Part shown: piece after piece, positions 24,197-36,890 of the stretch
Layout of the letters: each line of letters opens with the position of its first letter
How positions within the stretch are numbered: the first letter of the stretch is position 1
Source of the DNA: Periplaneta americana
Lineage: Eukaryota; Arthropoda; Insecta; Blattodea; Blattidae
Length of the DNA stretch: 64,000 nucleotides
Reading direction: 5' to 3'
Assembly (NCBI RefSeq): GCF_040183065.1
Contig: NC_091118.1
Location: 205,363,686 to 205,427,685 of the forward strand
Notes under the pieces: model-generated
What the model saw: the letters and a program-made list of their open reading frames with translations, nothing else
Database searches by the model: none
Told to the model about the DNA's origin: nothing
Translations under genes and position numbers: made by a program

Positions 24197-25310
24197 TAGA
24201 ATATCGGTTCGTTTCGACTTTATTCCTGTGTAGGTTTACTACTATACATATGATGACTTGTCCTGTGAGAATGGACTCGTATTTTTTTCGTCCTCGTTTG
24301 GTTTGTATGGAAGTTTCTGCTGCGAGGTGTTTTCCTGTAGTTCCACAGCTGAGGTGCATTGCCATACTATTTTACACTGAACAGTTCATTATGTTAAAGG
24401 GTATCATATTATTGTAAAGAGATGCTAGGCACATAAATTTGATGTTATTATGCAAGTTGTAAGTGAAGCTGTCTCATGCAATCCATATTTTTTAAGCTTG
24501 TTTAAGATGTATATGCAATTTTTCTTAGGTATAAAAAATTCTTTCCCGGTGCCGTGGCCTGAGGAGAGGCGCACGGCCCGACCACGTTAGAGCAATGTCA
24601 TTAGGTTATTTTTTGAATTTGATGGTTATCTTGGAGATGTAAAATAAATCTTTGCTGCTGAAACACTATACATTGCTTTCTGAATGAGCTTTAATGCTGT
24701 CACTTATGCTGAAGACTTTAACAAATGCCATGGTTGTAATATTTTGTTTCTGAAATCGTTACAGACATAAGAGAAATAAGTCCCTATTGTTGTAAATTGA
24801 GATTGTGACCCAAATAAACTCACTTATGCAGTATGAATGCAGACAGCAGCAGATTTTAATATGTACGTTTATGTAGAGAGGTTTTTTATTTGGGAGTTTT
24901 CTGTGGTTAGCTATGTAGTAACATATTCATACTGTATTAAAAGAGTGTGCAGTAAATGACATGTGAGGTGACTCTGAGGATAGCAATATCCATTTTGTTA
25001 TGTTGGCAATAAATAGATGATCACGATGTATTTTTAAGGTTCAGATCTCAGGCCAGTAAGTTATTTGAAAATTTTTATGAAGCATTTGTATGTGCAATTT
25101 TATTCAGTGGAATGATTTGGTGTAAGACGAGATGTGTTCCTCCAGCACTGAAGATAGTATCGCAAATAACATTTGTTCGGCCAGTTTCACCAAGATTTTT
25201 GGATCTTGCTTGACGAATGTCAAATTCATTGCTGTTAATTTTCTAATGTCTTGTTAAAACGAACAGTTTTATCAACAGTAATCTCACTAGAGGTTTTGAT
25301 TTATCTAGAG
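24197..25310. other. Intergenic, no recognised feature
   Basis: AT-rich sequence downstream of Rab11, possibly including extended 3' UTR. No ORF or repeat identified. Confidence 0.4.
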
Positions 25311-25334
25311 AAAATCAAAACTCGAGTGGGATTT

Positions 25335-26325
25335 AATTGACTATTACACGATTAGAAGAAAGTATATAAAGATTAGAAGTAACGAAGTACTCCAATACAA
25401 TAAAATATTAATTGACTTACGAAAATACAGCTGTCTTCAAATGTATTATTGTACTATTACGCTAGATGGCACTTGTGCCAACTATGGAATCTTCATTGAA
25501 CTCTGTAGACAGTTACCAGTCAAGAAAGCTGTATTGATTCAGTTTCGTTTTTATTAAAACAGTTGTATTCCACTTCAATCATCCGGATCCCAGTAATCAA
25601 CGTCACTTGACAGATGATTTTCAATAAATCTTAGTATTAAACAATCTCTGATACGTGACTATCCATAATATCATATAGCAGAAGCTATAACATAACCTAA
25701 ATAATATAAATATGTGTTAGAAAAGTTTTAATTAGGGATGATGAAATAAACAAGAAAAATTTTAATTAATGATAATGAAATAAAAAAATAAACATGAATA
25801 ATTTTAAAAGAAACAATTACTGAAACTAGGTACAATTTTCAAATTTGAATGTTTTAGTGGTTGGTGGTTCAATTGATGTTATATTGGACATGTGTGTAAA
25901 AGAAGTGAACTCGGTGATGTACATGGTGTATCCCTCAACTTATTCAAGATTTCCGAATGGTGCTCTTCATTTATTTGTAAATAGGGTTTCAGGGAAAATG
26001 CATAGCTATGACCAGTGATCTTTATTAATTCTTGTTCTTGAATGCCAATGTGAGTCATATTTGAAAGTGCTGTGCATCGACTGGAGTGGTTTGTAATTTT
26101 CTGTTTTTTGATGTCCAGACGTGCAGTTTGAAATGTTGGCAAACAAAGAAACAAATGCTAGGGTAGTGATAAAAATAACCAAATGCTAGGGACGCGATAA
26201 AATTAAACAAATGCTAGGGACTCAATAAAATTGTGCGATAAGCAGCCATGATTAGTTGAAAGACGTCCTTTCGTACTGTTTTATTGGTCAAAAGTAGTGT
26301 GACGTAGTAAAAGTGTAATAGTCGA
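25335..26325 (-). mobile_element. Tyrosine-recombinase element remnant
   Basis: Minus strand 26154-25879 encodes the C-terminal catalytic part of a tyrosine recombinase: KITNHSSRCTALSNMTHIGI, then ITGHSYAFSLKPYL. It shows the conserved Arg, the Gly-His box and the candidate nucleophile Tyr. Such domains in insects come from Crypton DNA transposons or from DIRS-type elements; the fragment is too short to choose. An 11-bp inverted GACTATTACAC (25339-25349 and 26313-26323) may mark the edges. Only a fragment remains. Confidence 0.6.
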
Positions 26326-26489
26326 TATCAACCAACAGGCAACTAATGATTCATCCTTGATAATTTCTTAGTTGATGTATAGGGTGTGTAAAATCTTCAT
26401 GCATCATCTGTAGAAGTGAAGATAATACGGGTGTTCTGATTGGTAAGTTGTACCTCCTGTGTAATGGTAAAAATGAAAAGCTATAATTA

Positions 26490-27245
26490 TTAGCTCAACG
26501 AGAAATCATTAAAAATTTCATTGGAAACTACAAGTACATAGTTTAAAATAAAAGGATTAGTAGAAAAAAAGTAAATACAAAACAACTTACACAGAACAAA
26601 GTAATATAAGAAATAATTGTGTGACACGAACCTGTTATATAAAAGCTTGAAAGTTATGGATAACTGCCGTGCAGCATTAGGTGGGCTAGTTTTCTGCCCA
26701 AGGGCAAGTCCTTCACTGTAAACCCAGCATTTTCTCCAATCCTTCCTGTTTTCTTCCTTCCTCTTAGTCTCTATATAGAATCCATATATCTTAATGTTCT
26801 CATCTGATATCTTCTTCAGCACCGAATTCTTCTCCCGTTCACCATACCTTCCAGTGCATCTTATAGTAGGCAGTTCCTTCTTAGCCAGTGACCCAGCCAA
26901 TTTCTTTTTCTCTTCCTGACAGTTTCAACATTATTCTTTCTTTATCCACTCTTTCCAACACTCATTTCTTATTCTGTCTTCATTTCACATACTCCATTCT
27001 TCTTCATATCCACATTTCAAATGCTTCCAGTTGTTTCTCTTCACTTCGCCGTAACAACCATGTTTCTGCACCATACTATATCATATTTCACACAAAGCAC
27101 TTCACTAGTCTCTTCCTTAGTTCTTTTTCCAGAGGTCCACACAAGATGCTTCTCTTCCTATCAAAAGCTTTCTTTGCCATTCCTGTCCTCCTCTTGACTT
27201 TCTGGCAGCAGTTCATGTTATCATTTATTGAGTTTGAAAGATGAC
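26490..27245 (-). mobile_element. LINE fragment (RT ORF C-terminal region), decayed
   Basis: In the minus direction, broken frames read YGAETW-like, LLRRSEEKQLEAFEMWIWRR, then LAGSLAKKELPTI and KDWRKCWVYSEGLALGQKT. These are characteristic of the post-RT region of RTE/BovB-type LINE ORFs. Several frame changes make it non-coding. Different family from the copies at 21650 and 39660. Confidence 0.65.
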
Positions 27246-27715
27246 GTAAGTTAGACAGCAAATAATAATTACTGTCCTTTTCTGGTAAACTATATTTTAG
27301 ACATTCTGTTTACAATACCTCAGAATGAAATTATTTACCAGCTCAATTAAAATATTTCGATTTTTTTTGCGTCAAATATAGTCTTCACTTCAATTTAACT
27401 GCGTAATACTTCATTACCGACTTGATGATTTAGTAAAATAGCAGTATAACGAAATCCTAGGGAACTCTGAAATTACTTCATTATAGTGAAATTTCGTTAT
27501 ATTGTAATAAGTTATTTTTCCAAGGAAAAAAAGCATTCTTGCTCCCTTACCTCTACTTATGCCGTAAATTGCACATAGGCTTTAAAAATATCCATAAATA
27601 AATTAAAAGCTGAAATTGCATTTGAAAAGAAAAACTTAAAAGAAAGGCATAGGAAGAGTACAAAATTCAAGTTTTATGAAGCACTTTGTTCAACAACAAG
27701 AGGTACCATGTTCAG

Positions 27716-27830
27716 GAAGCCATTTTGTGAGATTAATGAGCTGTGATTGAAGGCGCCATTTTGTGAATTAGTGAGCTGTGATTGAAGGCGCCATTTTGCG
27801 AGATTAGTGAACTGTGATTAGTGGAAGGAA
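27716..27830. repeat. Short tandem repeat, three ~36-bp units
   Basis: GGCGCCATTTTGTGAGATTA followed by GTGAGCTGTGATTGAA repeats three times, starting near 27716, 27752 and 27787, with few differences. Confidence 0.85.
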
Positions 27831-27917
27831 ACTAATGGGAGAATAAGTGAACAACTACATTAGTTAGATATGTAATAGTCACGTGACCACCATGCAATAT
27901 TGCAACATTATTATAAT

Positions 27918-28190
27918 CAGTGCTTTTTTCTGGTAGAACATGCCGGAACAGCATTCTGGCACCTTTTTGTTTATTTTCTCTTATGAAATCGAAAAATGTG
28001 TGAATAACTATGTTTTACGGTTAACATAATTTTTCTTTGAATTCTGCTTAGCCCTTAAAAGTCTTAGTTGGACGGAAAGGTGAATAAAAACGACAAAATT
28101 CCCATGTATTGGACAGTAATCATCTGCCCATCCACTATAAAATATTCTACACAGAGTTCCACCACCTTTTTCTCCAGAAGAAAAGCACTG
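27918..28190. mobile_element. hAT-type MITE with 8-bp TSD
   Basis: Ends CAGTGCTTTTTTCTGG (27918) and the inverted CCAGAAGAAAAGCACTG (28174-28190). Flanked by an exact 8-bp duplication ATTATAAT (27910-27917 and 28191-28198), as hAT elements make. 273 bp, noncoding. Confidence 0.85.
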
Positions 28191-29207
28191 ATTATAATAG
28201 AAAATAAGTTCCTTATTTGCCAACGAATTGTACTGTATATTTAAAGTATTTTTTGTTAAAAAGGTAGATTTTTTCCGCAAATGAGGGATTTTTTATTTTG
28301 TTATACTGATTTTTTTTTCGTAAAAAACAAAATTCGTTAGATAGCAATATTATAAGATTAAATTACGTGGGGAAAAAAGGCAGAAAATAATTTTATTACA
28401 CTGGTATTCATTACGACATTTTACTGTAGTTCAGTTGTTAGAATGAAATCGCATCTTCTAGTTTCGACCATATAATTTGAGCAATATGAGTTGTAAAAAA
28501 TATTAACAAAGAGTAAATAAAATATTCGATATTAGAGATTTGACATTGGTCAAGAAGCCTTGGTCATGATTGGTGAAACTGGCTGGTTGTGTCCCAACAC
28601 TGAATCTCTGAGCACTGTTTACTGTTTGGTGGTAGCACTTCGTGTTTGCGCTGCCCCTCTTGCCACGATTGGCTTCAAGGCCTAACATCCCCTATATTAA
28701 TGGACCATAAGGCTTTTATAATTTTGCTTATCACATTGGCATAGGAAAAGAGCTATGATTTCTTTATGATATGAATTTATAATTATCTGGGATAAACAAA
28801 ATAATAAAATGAAAATGAATTTATTCTAAAAAAATTTCTGAGGTGTGAGTGAAATGTTTCATATAACTGTAAGTCTTTCTTGTGAAAGGTTTTCAAGACG
28901 TGAATAATATTCCTGCCAATAATCCATTGTTACACGGTCTGGTGTGTCTCCGTGAGCAGGGTAAGTGATGTTTTGACATCGACGAGAGGGAATCTGTCTT
29001 GTGCCTCATCCTAGTATGGCTGACATTGCTTTGCCCTCATTTTGGTTGGTGCTTGATGATAATCTTCAATTCTTATTCCTCTATGTAATATGTACGATGG
29101 AAACATTAGTAGCATAAAGTTTTGCTTGTTCTAAATCTGTTGTCTCTTCACCATTTCTGGATATTTTGACTGTCAAACTTGTGTTCTGATTCTACAAGAC
29201 TTCGCCG
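28191..29207. other. Intergenic, no recognised feature
   Basis: No coding frame of interest and no repeat identified. Confidence 0.4.
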
Positions 29208-29815
29208 GTACATAATCTTTGCTAATATGTGCAAGGATTTTTACGTCATTTGTTATAGACTTCAGGAAATTTTTGTGTAAAGTATGATCTGCCAGAGTCC
29301 TTTCAGGAGAATTACACAAATTGGCATCACTGTTGTGTTGATGATGTAAGTCACGAATATCTCACCAGTTATAACATATTTGAGGTAGATATTACTCATT
29401 TTATGAGGCACTCAAGATTAATTGATATTTGAAATAGCAAAGATATCACACACCATGACTCATAAAGACAATTTCAGAAGTAATGCGCAGTAACTGTTGA
29501 ATTACCAGTGCCAGTACATAATCTTTGCTAATGTGTGCAAGGATTTTTACGTCATTTGTTATAGACTTCAGAAAATTTTTGTGTAAAATATGATCTGCCA
29601 GAGTCCTTTTAGGAGAATTACACAAATTGGCATCACTGTTGCGTCGATGATGTAAGAGTCACGAATATCTCACCAGTTATGACATATTTGAGGTAGATAT
29701 TAGTAATTTTATGAGGCACTCAAGATTAATTGATATTTGAAATAGCAAAGATATCACACACCATGACTCATAAAGACAATTTCAGAAGTAATGTGCAGTA
29801 ACTCTTGAGTTACCA
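29208..29815. repeat. 306-bp tandem duplication (two units)
   Basis: Unit 1 (29208-29513) and unit 2 (29514-29815) are nearly identical, both starting GTACATAATCTTTGCTAAT and ending CAGTAACT.TTGA.TTACCAGTG. Only scattered differences are seen, so the event is fairly recent. Noncoding. Confidence 0.92.
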
Positions 29816-30540
29816 GTGAGAACTGATGAAGGTAGTGTGGATGAACTATGTCCATTTCCAGTGTAGCCATACAGTTTTCAGAAGATCCAATCTATCTGTA
29901 AGCCCTACACTAAATTGGGGATGTGATTTTGTCACTTAACAGCAACAAACATATTCACATTCTGCAATCGGATTTCTCATAAGGATATTTTCAGCTTCTT
30001 AAATAGAGTCATCACTTTGATAGGCTGAAAGTGGGAACTATTCCACATAGTTATTGGAATTTGCTTGTAAGTATGTAATATAAATAAGGAAAAATCTTTT
30101 CCACAAAAGCATCTTGTACACATATTTTTTTGTTATTTTACACTTATTTGTTGTTACTAGTGATGCTTGTGTCGTTACTTCAAGTGTTATTGGTATTTTA
30201 TAGAGTATATTTACAATTATAACCTGTAGTAAATCATTTAACATTACCAGAACTAAGCAAATCATCCACATTGTATGCATTCAGATTTCGAAAAGCCATG
30301 TTTTGTTACTGTCCTTGGCCGTCCAATAACAGTGACACCATAACAGGGCATAAGGCTCAATACTTGTAGGAAAGTAGAAGAAGAAAAAGATGTATTTACA
30401 TCAAATGTTTTAAATATGTTGTCCAGCAGCAGTAGTTAAAGTGATAGTGAAGGTAACGAGATTTATTGCATATTTAGAGGAAGAATAAATGGGTCTGTTT
30501 CTGAAAGTTTACATGGGGCAGGTTATAGGTTAGAAAACAG
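29816..30540. other. Intergenic, no recognised feature
   Basis: AT-rich; nothing supported. Confidence 0.4.
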
Positions 30541-30640
30541 TACATAGAGGGTGATTTACGAAGATTGTGCCATATTCTATGACCTGATTCCTGACATCAT
30601 TGCAAGAGGAGTTGCATCATTGTGACGAAAAAAGTTCATA

Positions 30641-32790
30641 CAGTGAAACCTGTCTAAAGTCGCCATCTGAAGTTACAGTGTGAAAATTATTAGAATAATC
30701 TTAATTTTAAAGGTTTTTTAATAGTTCCTTCACAAATATTAATTGAATTGATGAATATTGGTATATTGGTATTTTTCTTATTTTACAATTGTTATGGGAA
30801 TTCAGAAATTATTATATTATGTTGGCGGAATTGGAAACATAAAAAATTATATGCACAAAACAGATGTATACGTTCATTTGAACCTTCACAACAATGTAAA
30901 CGCAAAGAACAATTTGTTTAAAGCATTTCTTAATTAATTTTTGATGTTTCCAATTCCGCCAACATAATATAATAATTTCTGAATTCCCATAACAATTGTA
31001 AAATAAGAAAAATACCAATGTACAACAATGCTTTCCGGCATTGTTAGTAGTAAATATATCCTACATCAGTATAGTAATATCATATACCAATATTCATCAA
31101 TTCAATTAATATTTGTGAAGGAACTATTAAAAAACCTTTAAAATTAAGATTATTCTAATAATTTTCACACCTCTGTACCTTATAAAATGGCCGCTTGATT
31201 AAGGTTGCAGTTTTTTATGAATCAGCATGGAAATACTGAATTTCATTGACTTTTTAGTACTGTGCGCATACAACAATCGTACATATTAATGTCATCCCCT
31301 TCCAATTCTTGCAACTATCCTTTTCAAAACTCGCTTGCGATACCTGAGTTTAAGTGACTGGATAATACCTTGATCAAGGAGCTGGAGGTGTGATGTCGTA
31401 TTTGGGGGAAGAAGATCACATTGTGATTTTGTCGTTTAATCTTGGAATTGAAATCGCATAGCTAATTCTCAAACAATGGTGATGTCATCCAAGCTTCATT
31501 GTTGGCAGTCCACTTCATCCCCAATAAGCCCATGTCAATATTTTTTTCAAATATGTCGGTTTTAATGATTTCCCTATCATTAAGAGAGTTTCCTTTTCTC
31601 CTGCAGCATTACAACAAGAGAGCAGAGTTATTCTGTGTTTGCCAACTTCCCCTCTTTACACTCTTTTTGTCTTAAAACTGAAAGTTTTGTTAAGGAGAGT
31701 CCTGAAAATAAAACCTGTTTCGTCAACATTGTAAATGTCTCTGAGTTCATATTCCGCAAGAATTGAAGGCAGCCTATTTTTTCCATTCTTCAATAACATT
31801 GGTTGCAATGTCACTTCCTTCATCAGACACAGAACGAAATGCAATGTTATGCCGTTTTCTAAAGCACTCTAACCACCCATTACTAGCAAAAAAATTGCTT
31901 ACATTGAGTTCTTTGGCAATTTCAAGAGCTTTCTCTTGAATCATATGTCCACTTACTGGCAATTTCTTCGCCCTTGCACACTTGAACCATTTGTAAACGA
32001 AATCATTCACATTACTAAACACAGATTTTCTCTTCCTTTTTTTTTTTTTTTTTTTTTTTTCCTCCAATTCTTTTAATATTTCATCTTTATTCTTAGTTAT
32101 ACCGTTTATTTGTGTCCTTCCACATTTGAATATTTCTGCTATTTTTCTCGCAGATGTTCCCTTCTCACTTTCTTCAATCATTTTTCGTCTCACCTCTAAA
32201 CTTAACACCACTCTAGATTTATTGTTAGACATGATTTCTCTCTCAAACTAACTTCACAGTTCTGAATCAACTGAATGAAAAGAAGAAAAATTCGTAAAAG
32301 CTGGTCCAAATAGAGAAAGATAGAAAGAGGAGAAAAAAATATATAAAAATTCGAATGGTTAACTACTGACCTAAAATAACTGTGATATTTCGATAGAAAA
32401 CGTCCATGTTTCAATCCTTTAAAAATGAGTAAGAATTTATAGCTGTGCAGTGTCGGAGTGGAAAGTGACAAAAGAGTCATAAAACAGTAGCCAACTAACC
32501 CCAAGATATGGAGGGTGTACTGTTGTACACCTAGCTATTACTTCCTGTCCTCTAACAATCGAAAAAATAGGTCAGACAGTATCCGTGAAAAGATTTTTTG
32601 TTGGACAGTGACTGTTATAGTCAGGTTCCAATCCAAATAGACCCCGGCCACTGGCCGGCACATGAGGTGGCCACTAAATAAAGAGAGAATTTGTATTGAT
32701 CTTATGGAAAATCCAATTGGTTCCAGAGAAAATTGGCCTTTTGACCAGGTGGCCGTTTAAATGAAGTGACTTCAAGGGCAGGTTTCACTG
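30641..32790 (-). mobile_element. Tigger/pogo DNA transposon, decayed, with nested foldback
   Basis: TIRs CAGTGAAACCTG (30641) and inverted CAGGTTTCACTG (32779-32790), with TA on both sides. The minus strand encodes a Tigger transposase in pieces. From 32232: MSNNKSRVVLSLEVRRKMIE with SARKIAEIFKCGRTQI (psq-type HTH), a poly-Lys slippage-prone run, and LPVSGHMIQEKALEIAKEL (CENP-B HTH). Near 31740: RDIYNVDETGF, which holds the first catalytic Asp. Near 31400: FLPPNTTSHLQLLDQGII, the second DDE block. Frame changes between pieces make it inactive. Confidence 0.9.
30678..31171. mobile_element. Foldback/MITE inside the Tigger
   Basis: 30678-30850 (GTGTGAAAATTATTAGAATA...) pairs with 30930-31171 as long inverted arms. 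The right arm has a ~65-bp extra insert at 31019-31085. It interrupts the 3' part of the Tigger. Noncoding. Confidence 0.85.
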
Positions 32791-33226
32791 TATATACATA
32801 TGTTCGATTTTGAATAGTTTTGGATAAAATCACGGTTCTTCCTTCTGTAACATGCATCCTTGTGAACTTCTCTCTCTGAATGTCTGGAGCTGTGTGTGTT
32901 ACAGTACAGCTGATAGCAGGAACACAAAGTCTGGTGACATCAGGGTCAGGGTTAGAGATAACACAACACTGGCACAGTGTATCTACTTAACATCCGAACA
33001 ATGGAAGTTAGGGAATGCGGTGCGCACAGTTCACACTCGGACGACTTCAAGTATTGCTGCAGAAGATGGGATCTTTGAAAACCGGGTTTAATACAGATTT
33101 TTCAGGTGAGTAAGAACTTGAATGTTCTTTATTGAACTTGTAATACACTCAATAGCATTCTCGTAAATAACTTAAATGCTTAAACCTTCATAATTTCCAC
33201 GTGTATGTTTATCATTCAGGAGGGTG

Positions 33227-34366
33227 TAGGGTAGACTGTTGTACCTTTAAACACTTTTCACATTTTATTTTTTTTAATTTTGGGAAATTAAATTTTTTAA
33301 ATGAAAAAATGCTTGAAATAATTATAGAAGATTTCTTTACAACTTCCTGTATGTATTTTTCTGTTTTACAGGTCTATTACGGATGAAAAAATAAAATAAA
33401 GAAATATGTAATGTGTTCAAAGGTACAACAGGTTCATGTACCTTCAAACATACCCACTTGTACCTTGGAACACATGCCTTATAGCTGAGAATATAGCTTC
33501 AAAAATTGACAGTCATAATTGAGCCGTTCAGAGCAGAAATGGTGTAAGTCAAAAATGGGTAATGAGGGTTAAAGTAAACATTTTGTAAAATGCAGCGCAA
33601 AGTAGCAATTAATATTCAATTTATTTAAACTATTAGTAGTCAGTGGATAACAAGAAGGCCATAGTAATTGCTACTTTGCGCTGCATTTTACAGAATTCTT
33701 ACTTTAAACATCATTACCGAATTTTGACTTGCACCACTTTTGCTCTGAATGGCTCAATTATTTAAAATGTATTTGCAATCCTAAACCAGAGCAGGCTTCT
33801 CTGATTGAGATTTTATTTCCTGGAGGAGCAATAATTGCTTCAACAGCTTTCTTCAAAGCATTCGTATCAACTGGGGGGGCCTCTTAACTCCAGACTTACT
33901 TCGTGACATGATCTTGAAATAAAAGAAAAACAAAAACCGATAGCATCGTGTACCTTGGAACATGTTCCATGGTACAGGATGTTTTGTTCAAAGGTACAAG
34001 AGGGTGCACGTTTAAACAAATACAGCTCCCAAAACTAGAGATTCGAATAAATCATGAAAATTAAAATATGTTATTACTCACCAGATGATAGAGAACACAC
34101 TGTACTTGATTGATAGTAACAAATACAATCTGGTTTTGTGTTAGAAAACATTATCAGTAAACTAAATGTTTACTTTTGGTACTAAAAAAATTGTTTTGTC
34201 CACAGAACTCTCACTTTGTAATAAATCAGACCAAACTACGACCAGAGCTACTTAGCGGCTTTCTCTACAATCTACTTCAGTTTGAGTCCTCTAGATAGCA
34301 GTAAAAATTGAAAAACAAAAAAATGTTCATAGGTACACTATGTTGAAGGTACAACAGTCTCCCTTA
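33227..34366 (-). mobile_element. Pogo-like nonautonomous element
   Basis: TIR GGGTAGACTGTTGTACCTTT (33229) and the inverted GAAGGTACAACAGTCTCCC (34345-34363). On the minus strand near 33920-33770, broken frames read MSRSKSGVKR and KKAVEAIIAPPGNKISIREA, the psq-type N-terminus of pogo/Tigger transposases. The rest is lost. A further foldback lies inside. Confidence 0.65.
33517..33760. mobile_element. Foldback MITE inside the pogo-like element
   Basis: Arms 33517-33612 (AATTGAGCCGTTCAGAGCAG...) and 33664-33760 are inverted copies of ~95 bp around a ~50-bp loop. Noncoding. Confidence 0.85.
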
Positions 34367-34473
34367 AATCAGTTTTAAAAATATGACATGTTTATACGAA
34401 CATTTTTCATCAGAATGATTTCAGAAATTAGATCCTAGAGTATGACACAATCTTCGTGAATCACCCTGTATGT

Positions 34474-35285
34474 AGAACTGTGAGCTTGATATCAATTACT
34501 AATCAACTACACTGAAGACTTTCCACGTATTTAGACGAATAATAAAGGGTTATGTTTTTAAACATTTGCTTGACATGAAATATAGTTTAGTAGTTTAGAA
34601 AACATTGCCTACAGTAGGTCACAAAATTGAATGTAAACGTATATTTTAGGTGTTTTCATACAAAAATGTATTTATTTTAATATATTCCTTTTTAAAAATA
34701 AATACGTAATTATTTCCTTTAACGATATTGTGGGGCTACTGTACTTGGCACATATTAGTGGTAGCATCTGATCGTGTTGCACTGTTTTTTACCCTCTGCT
34801 AACGTATATTTCTGTGAATATTACGAATTAAAAGTTAGGTTAGATTAGGGCATAAATAAGTGACATGAGGCTGAGGAATGTGACAAAATTAGAGTAATTT
34901 CGATGACAGAATAGCTAAGTGACAGGAGAGAAGTCTGTGACAAGATTAGAGTGGTTTAGATGAGAGGATAGGTAGAGTTCTGACACTTTTTATGTGCTCC
35001 GATGACGTCAGAGCATGGGGGGGTTATTTCACTACAATTCATAACAAAAATATCAGTTCAAATGCACACCTTTTGCATTGGTTTCGGAAGGAGGAGTTTA
35101 GAAGAAATTGGAGTTGTGTACTGCGAATAATAGAGTACTAAGCATGTTACTTTACTTTCTGGCACCCAATACCTTCCACAGAATAACCTAGAACTCACCT
35201 GTTGTACAGGGTTGAGAAGTCATAGTAGGATATTAAAAATGCAGTATGGCATAAGTAATGAAAGAATATATTTAAAAACTAACCA
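34474..35285. other. Intergenic, no recognised feature
   Basis: AT-rich sequence with no supported gene or repeat. Confidence 0.4.
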
Positions 35286-36302
35286 TACTCGTGCGCTCCG
35301 CTGCACCCGTTAGAAATAAATATAAAGTAATTACATAATTAAAATAGGACATTTGATCCAGGGAACATTCGTGTTTGATAGAAGGGTAAATCGTTTAGTA
35401 CCTATGATGCCATGAATCCTTGTATTCTGACGGCTAATAAATACAATACAATACAATATGTTACTTAATTTAAATTGTATTTAAAAAAAATTAAAATGCG
35501 ATCATTTTGATCCAGAGACATAAATATTATTTTAGGAAATACAGGAAACGAATGTACAGAATAGCCTATCAAATTTTCTGTGCTCAAGAAGCTACTTTAA
35601 TCTTACCTGTCCCGGATTCACTCAGAAGTTACTGTAATAACATTATAGCATTATGTCCATCTAGAGAAACTACACTTTCCCATGGTGAATTAATAATTAA
35701 TTATACAAATCGGTTAATTTAGCTTCCGATATTACTTCATACAAACACAGAAACATTCTCTATAGGCTATGTTTCATAACTTTCGATTGTTGTTGTCCAA
35801 GGCCCCTTATAGACGAATTCATTTGTTTTTTATTTCATTACACCGCCTTAGATGGCGTTGTTATTGTAATTTTAAAACTCATTTATTTCATTAAATATCA
35901 GTCCTATCAAAATTTTGCATAGAGTAAAACTTATCGGAAATAATTTTTAAAGAAACTTTTGTTATGTAACATTTTTCATGGAAATTACTAATAAGGGAGA
36001 TATTTCGATTTATTTAATTCAAGCCCCCTTTTAACCCCCCTTTAAAATAAAATATTTTGAATGCCATATAGCCTAAATTCTAAGTTACGACGAACTCAAT
36101 TTATATTCCAATTTTCATATAAATCAGTTCAGCCATTATCGCGTGAAAAAGTAACAGACAGACAGACAGACATACAAACAAAAATTTCAAAAAAGCGATT
36201 TTCGGTTTCAGGGTGGTTAATTTTATATGTTAGGAGTAATTATTTTTGGAAAATCGAAAATTACCAGAAAAATTTCGGCTACAGATTTATTATTAGTATA
36301 GA
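35286..36302. repeat. ~1-kb interspersed repeat, copy 2
   Basis: Matches 9160-10277 from CATACTCGTGCGCTCCGCTG to TTATTATTAGTATAGAT. It lacks part of the middle of copy 1 and carries a 58-bp LINE tail insertion at 35401-35458. The same GACAGACAGACATACAAACA motif is present. No ORF. Confidence 0.78.
35401..35458 (+). mobile_element. Minimal LINE 3' end insertion
   Basis: CTATGATGCCATGAATCCTT...GGCTAATAAATACAATACAA interrupts the ~1-kb repeat relative to its other copy (9290). It resembles the 3' terminus of the LINE at 58755-60334 (GACGATGCCATGAAATCATT...GGCTAATAAATATCT). Only the last ~58 bp inserted. Confidence 0.7.
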
Positions 36303-36544
36303 TTATTACATAACACAGACATAGATATGTCATTTTGATATCCTAGGCAACAAATCTCACTTTTTGAATATGATCCCTGATAGGTGCTTCCCATTATGGG
36401 CAACACTTCCTTCCAACTGCCAAACGAAAGCATGCATCACACGATGCAACATGTCCATGGGAATGTTTCATACAGCCTCTCTCATTTGATCCTTGAGATC
36501 GGCCAATGTTTGAGGACATGTGGCAAATACTATCCTCTTCCTCT

Positions 36545-36890
36545 TCAGTGCAATATCATATGTACTTCGATACATAGTAATATATGATATGCGAAAAAGA
36601 ATCACTTTGTTACTTAAGATGGCGCTTATTCCGTCGGATCCCGGTCACTTAGTCACTCATAACGAGTGCACCTCTGCACATGTGTGGACATTGTGCCATT
36701 GTCATACATCTATGACGCAGTGCATGAGGATAGGCCACTAGAGGGAGCCCAAGAGGTGGAACTTAAACTGAGAGGATTCCATCCGACATCGGGATGGGAA
36801 TCCGGTGTGGCTTAGTGGATAGAGCATCAGCACGTAGAGCTTAAAACCCGGGTTCAAATCCCAGTGCCGGAGAGAATTTTTCTCTGTTCC
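36545..36890 (+). repeat. SINE family A, long copy
   Basis: Starts with tail-type sequence ATATCATATGTACTTCGATA, then the body (GATGGCGCTTATTCCGTCGG...), then the tRNA-like head GGTGTGGCTTAGTGGATAGA...GGGTTCAAATCCCAGTG and AGAGAATTTTTCTCTG. The order body-head matches the tandem unit at 42470-43092 in reverse. Confidence 0.75.

Larger units (their letters stand above)
30541..34473. mobile_element. Outer TIR element of a nested transposon stack
   Basis: 30541-30640 (TACATAGAGGGTGATTTACG...) is the inverted counterpart of 34380-34473, which ends AATCACCCTGTATGTA. The outer element is split by a Tigger at 30641-32790 and a second pogo-like element at 33227-34366. What is left of it (about 0.5 kb) has no readable transposase. 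The AGGGTG ends resemble mariner-like MITEs. Confidence 0.7.

Noticed and set aside
26888-27244. 118-codon plus-strand frame
   Set aside because: It is the antisense shadow of a decayed minus-strand LINE.
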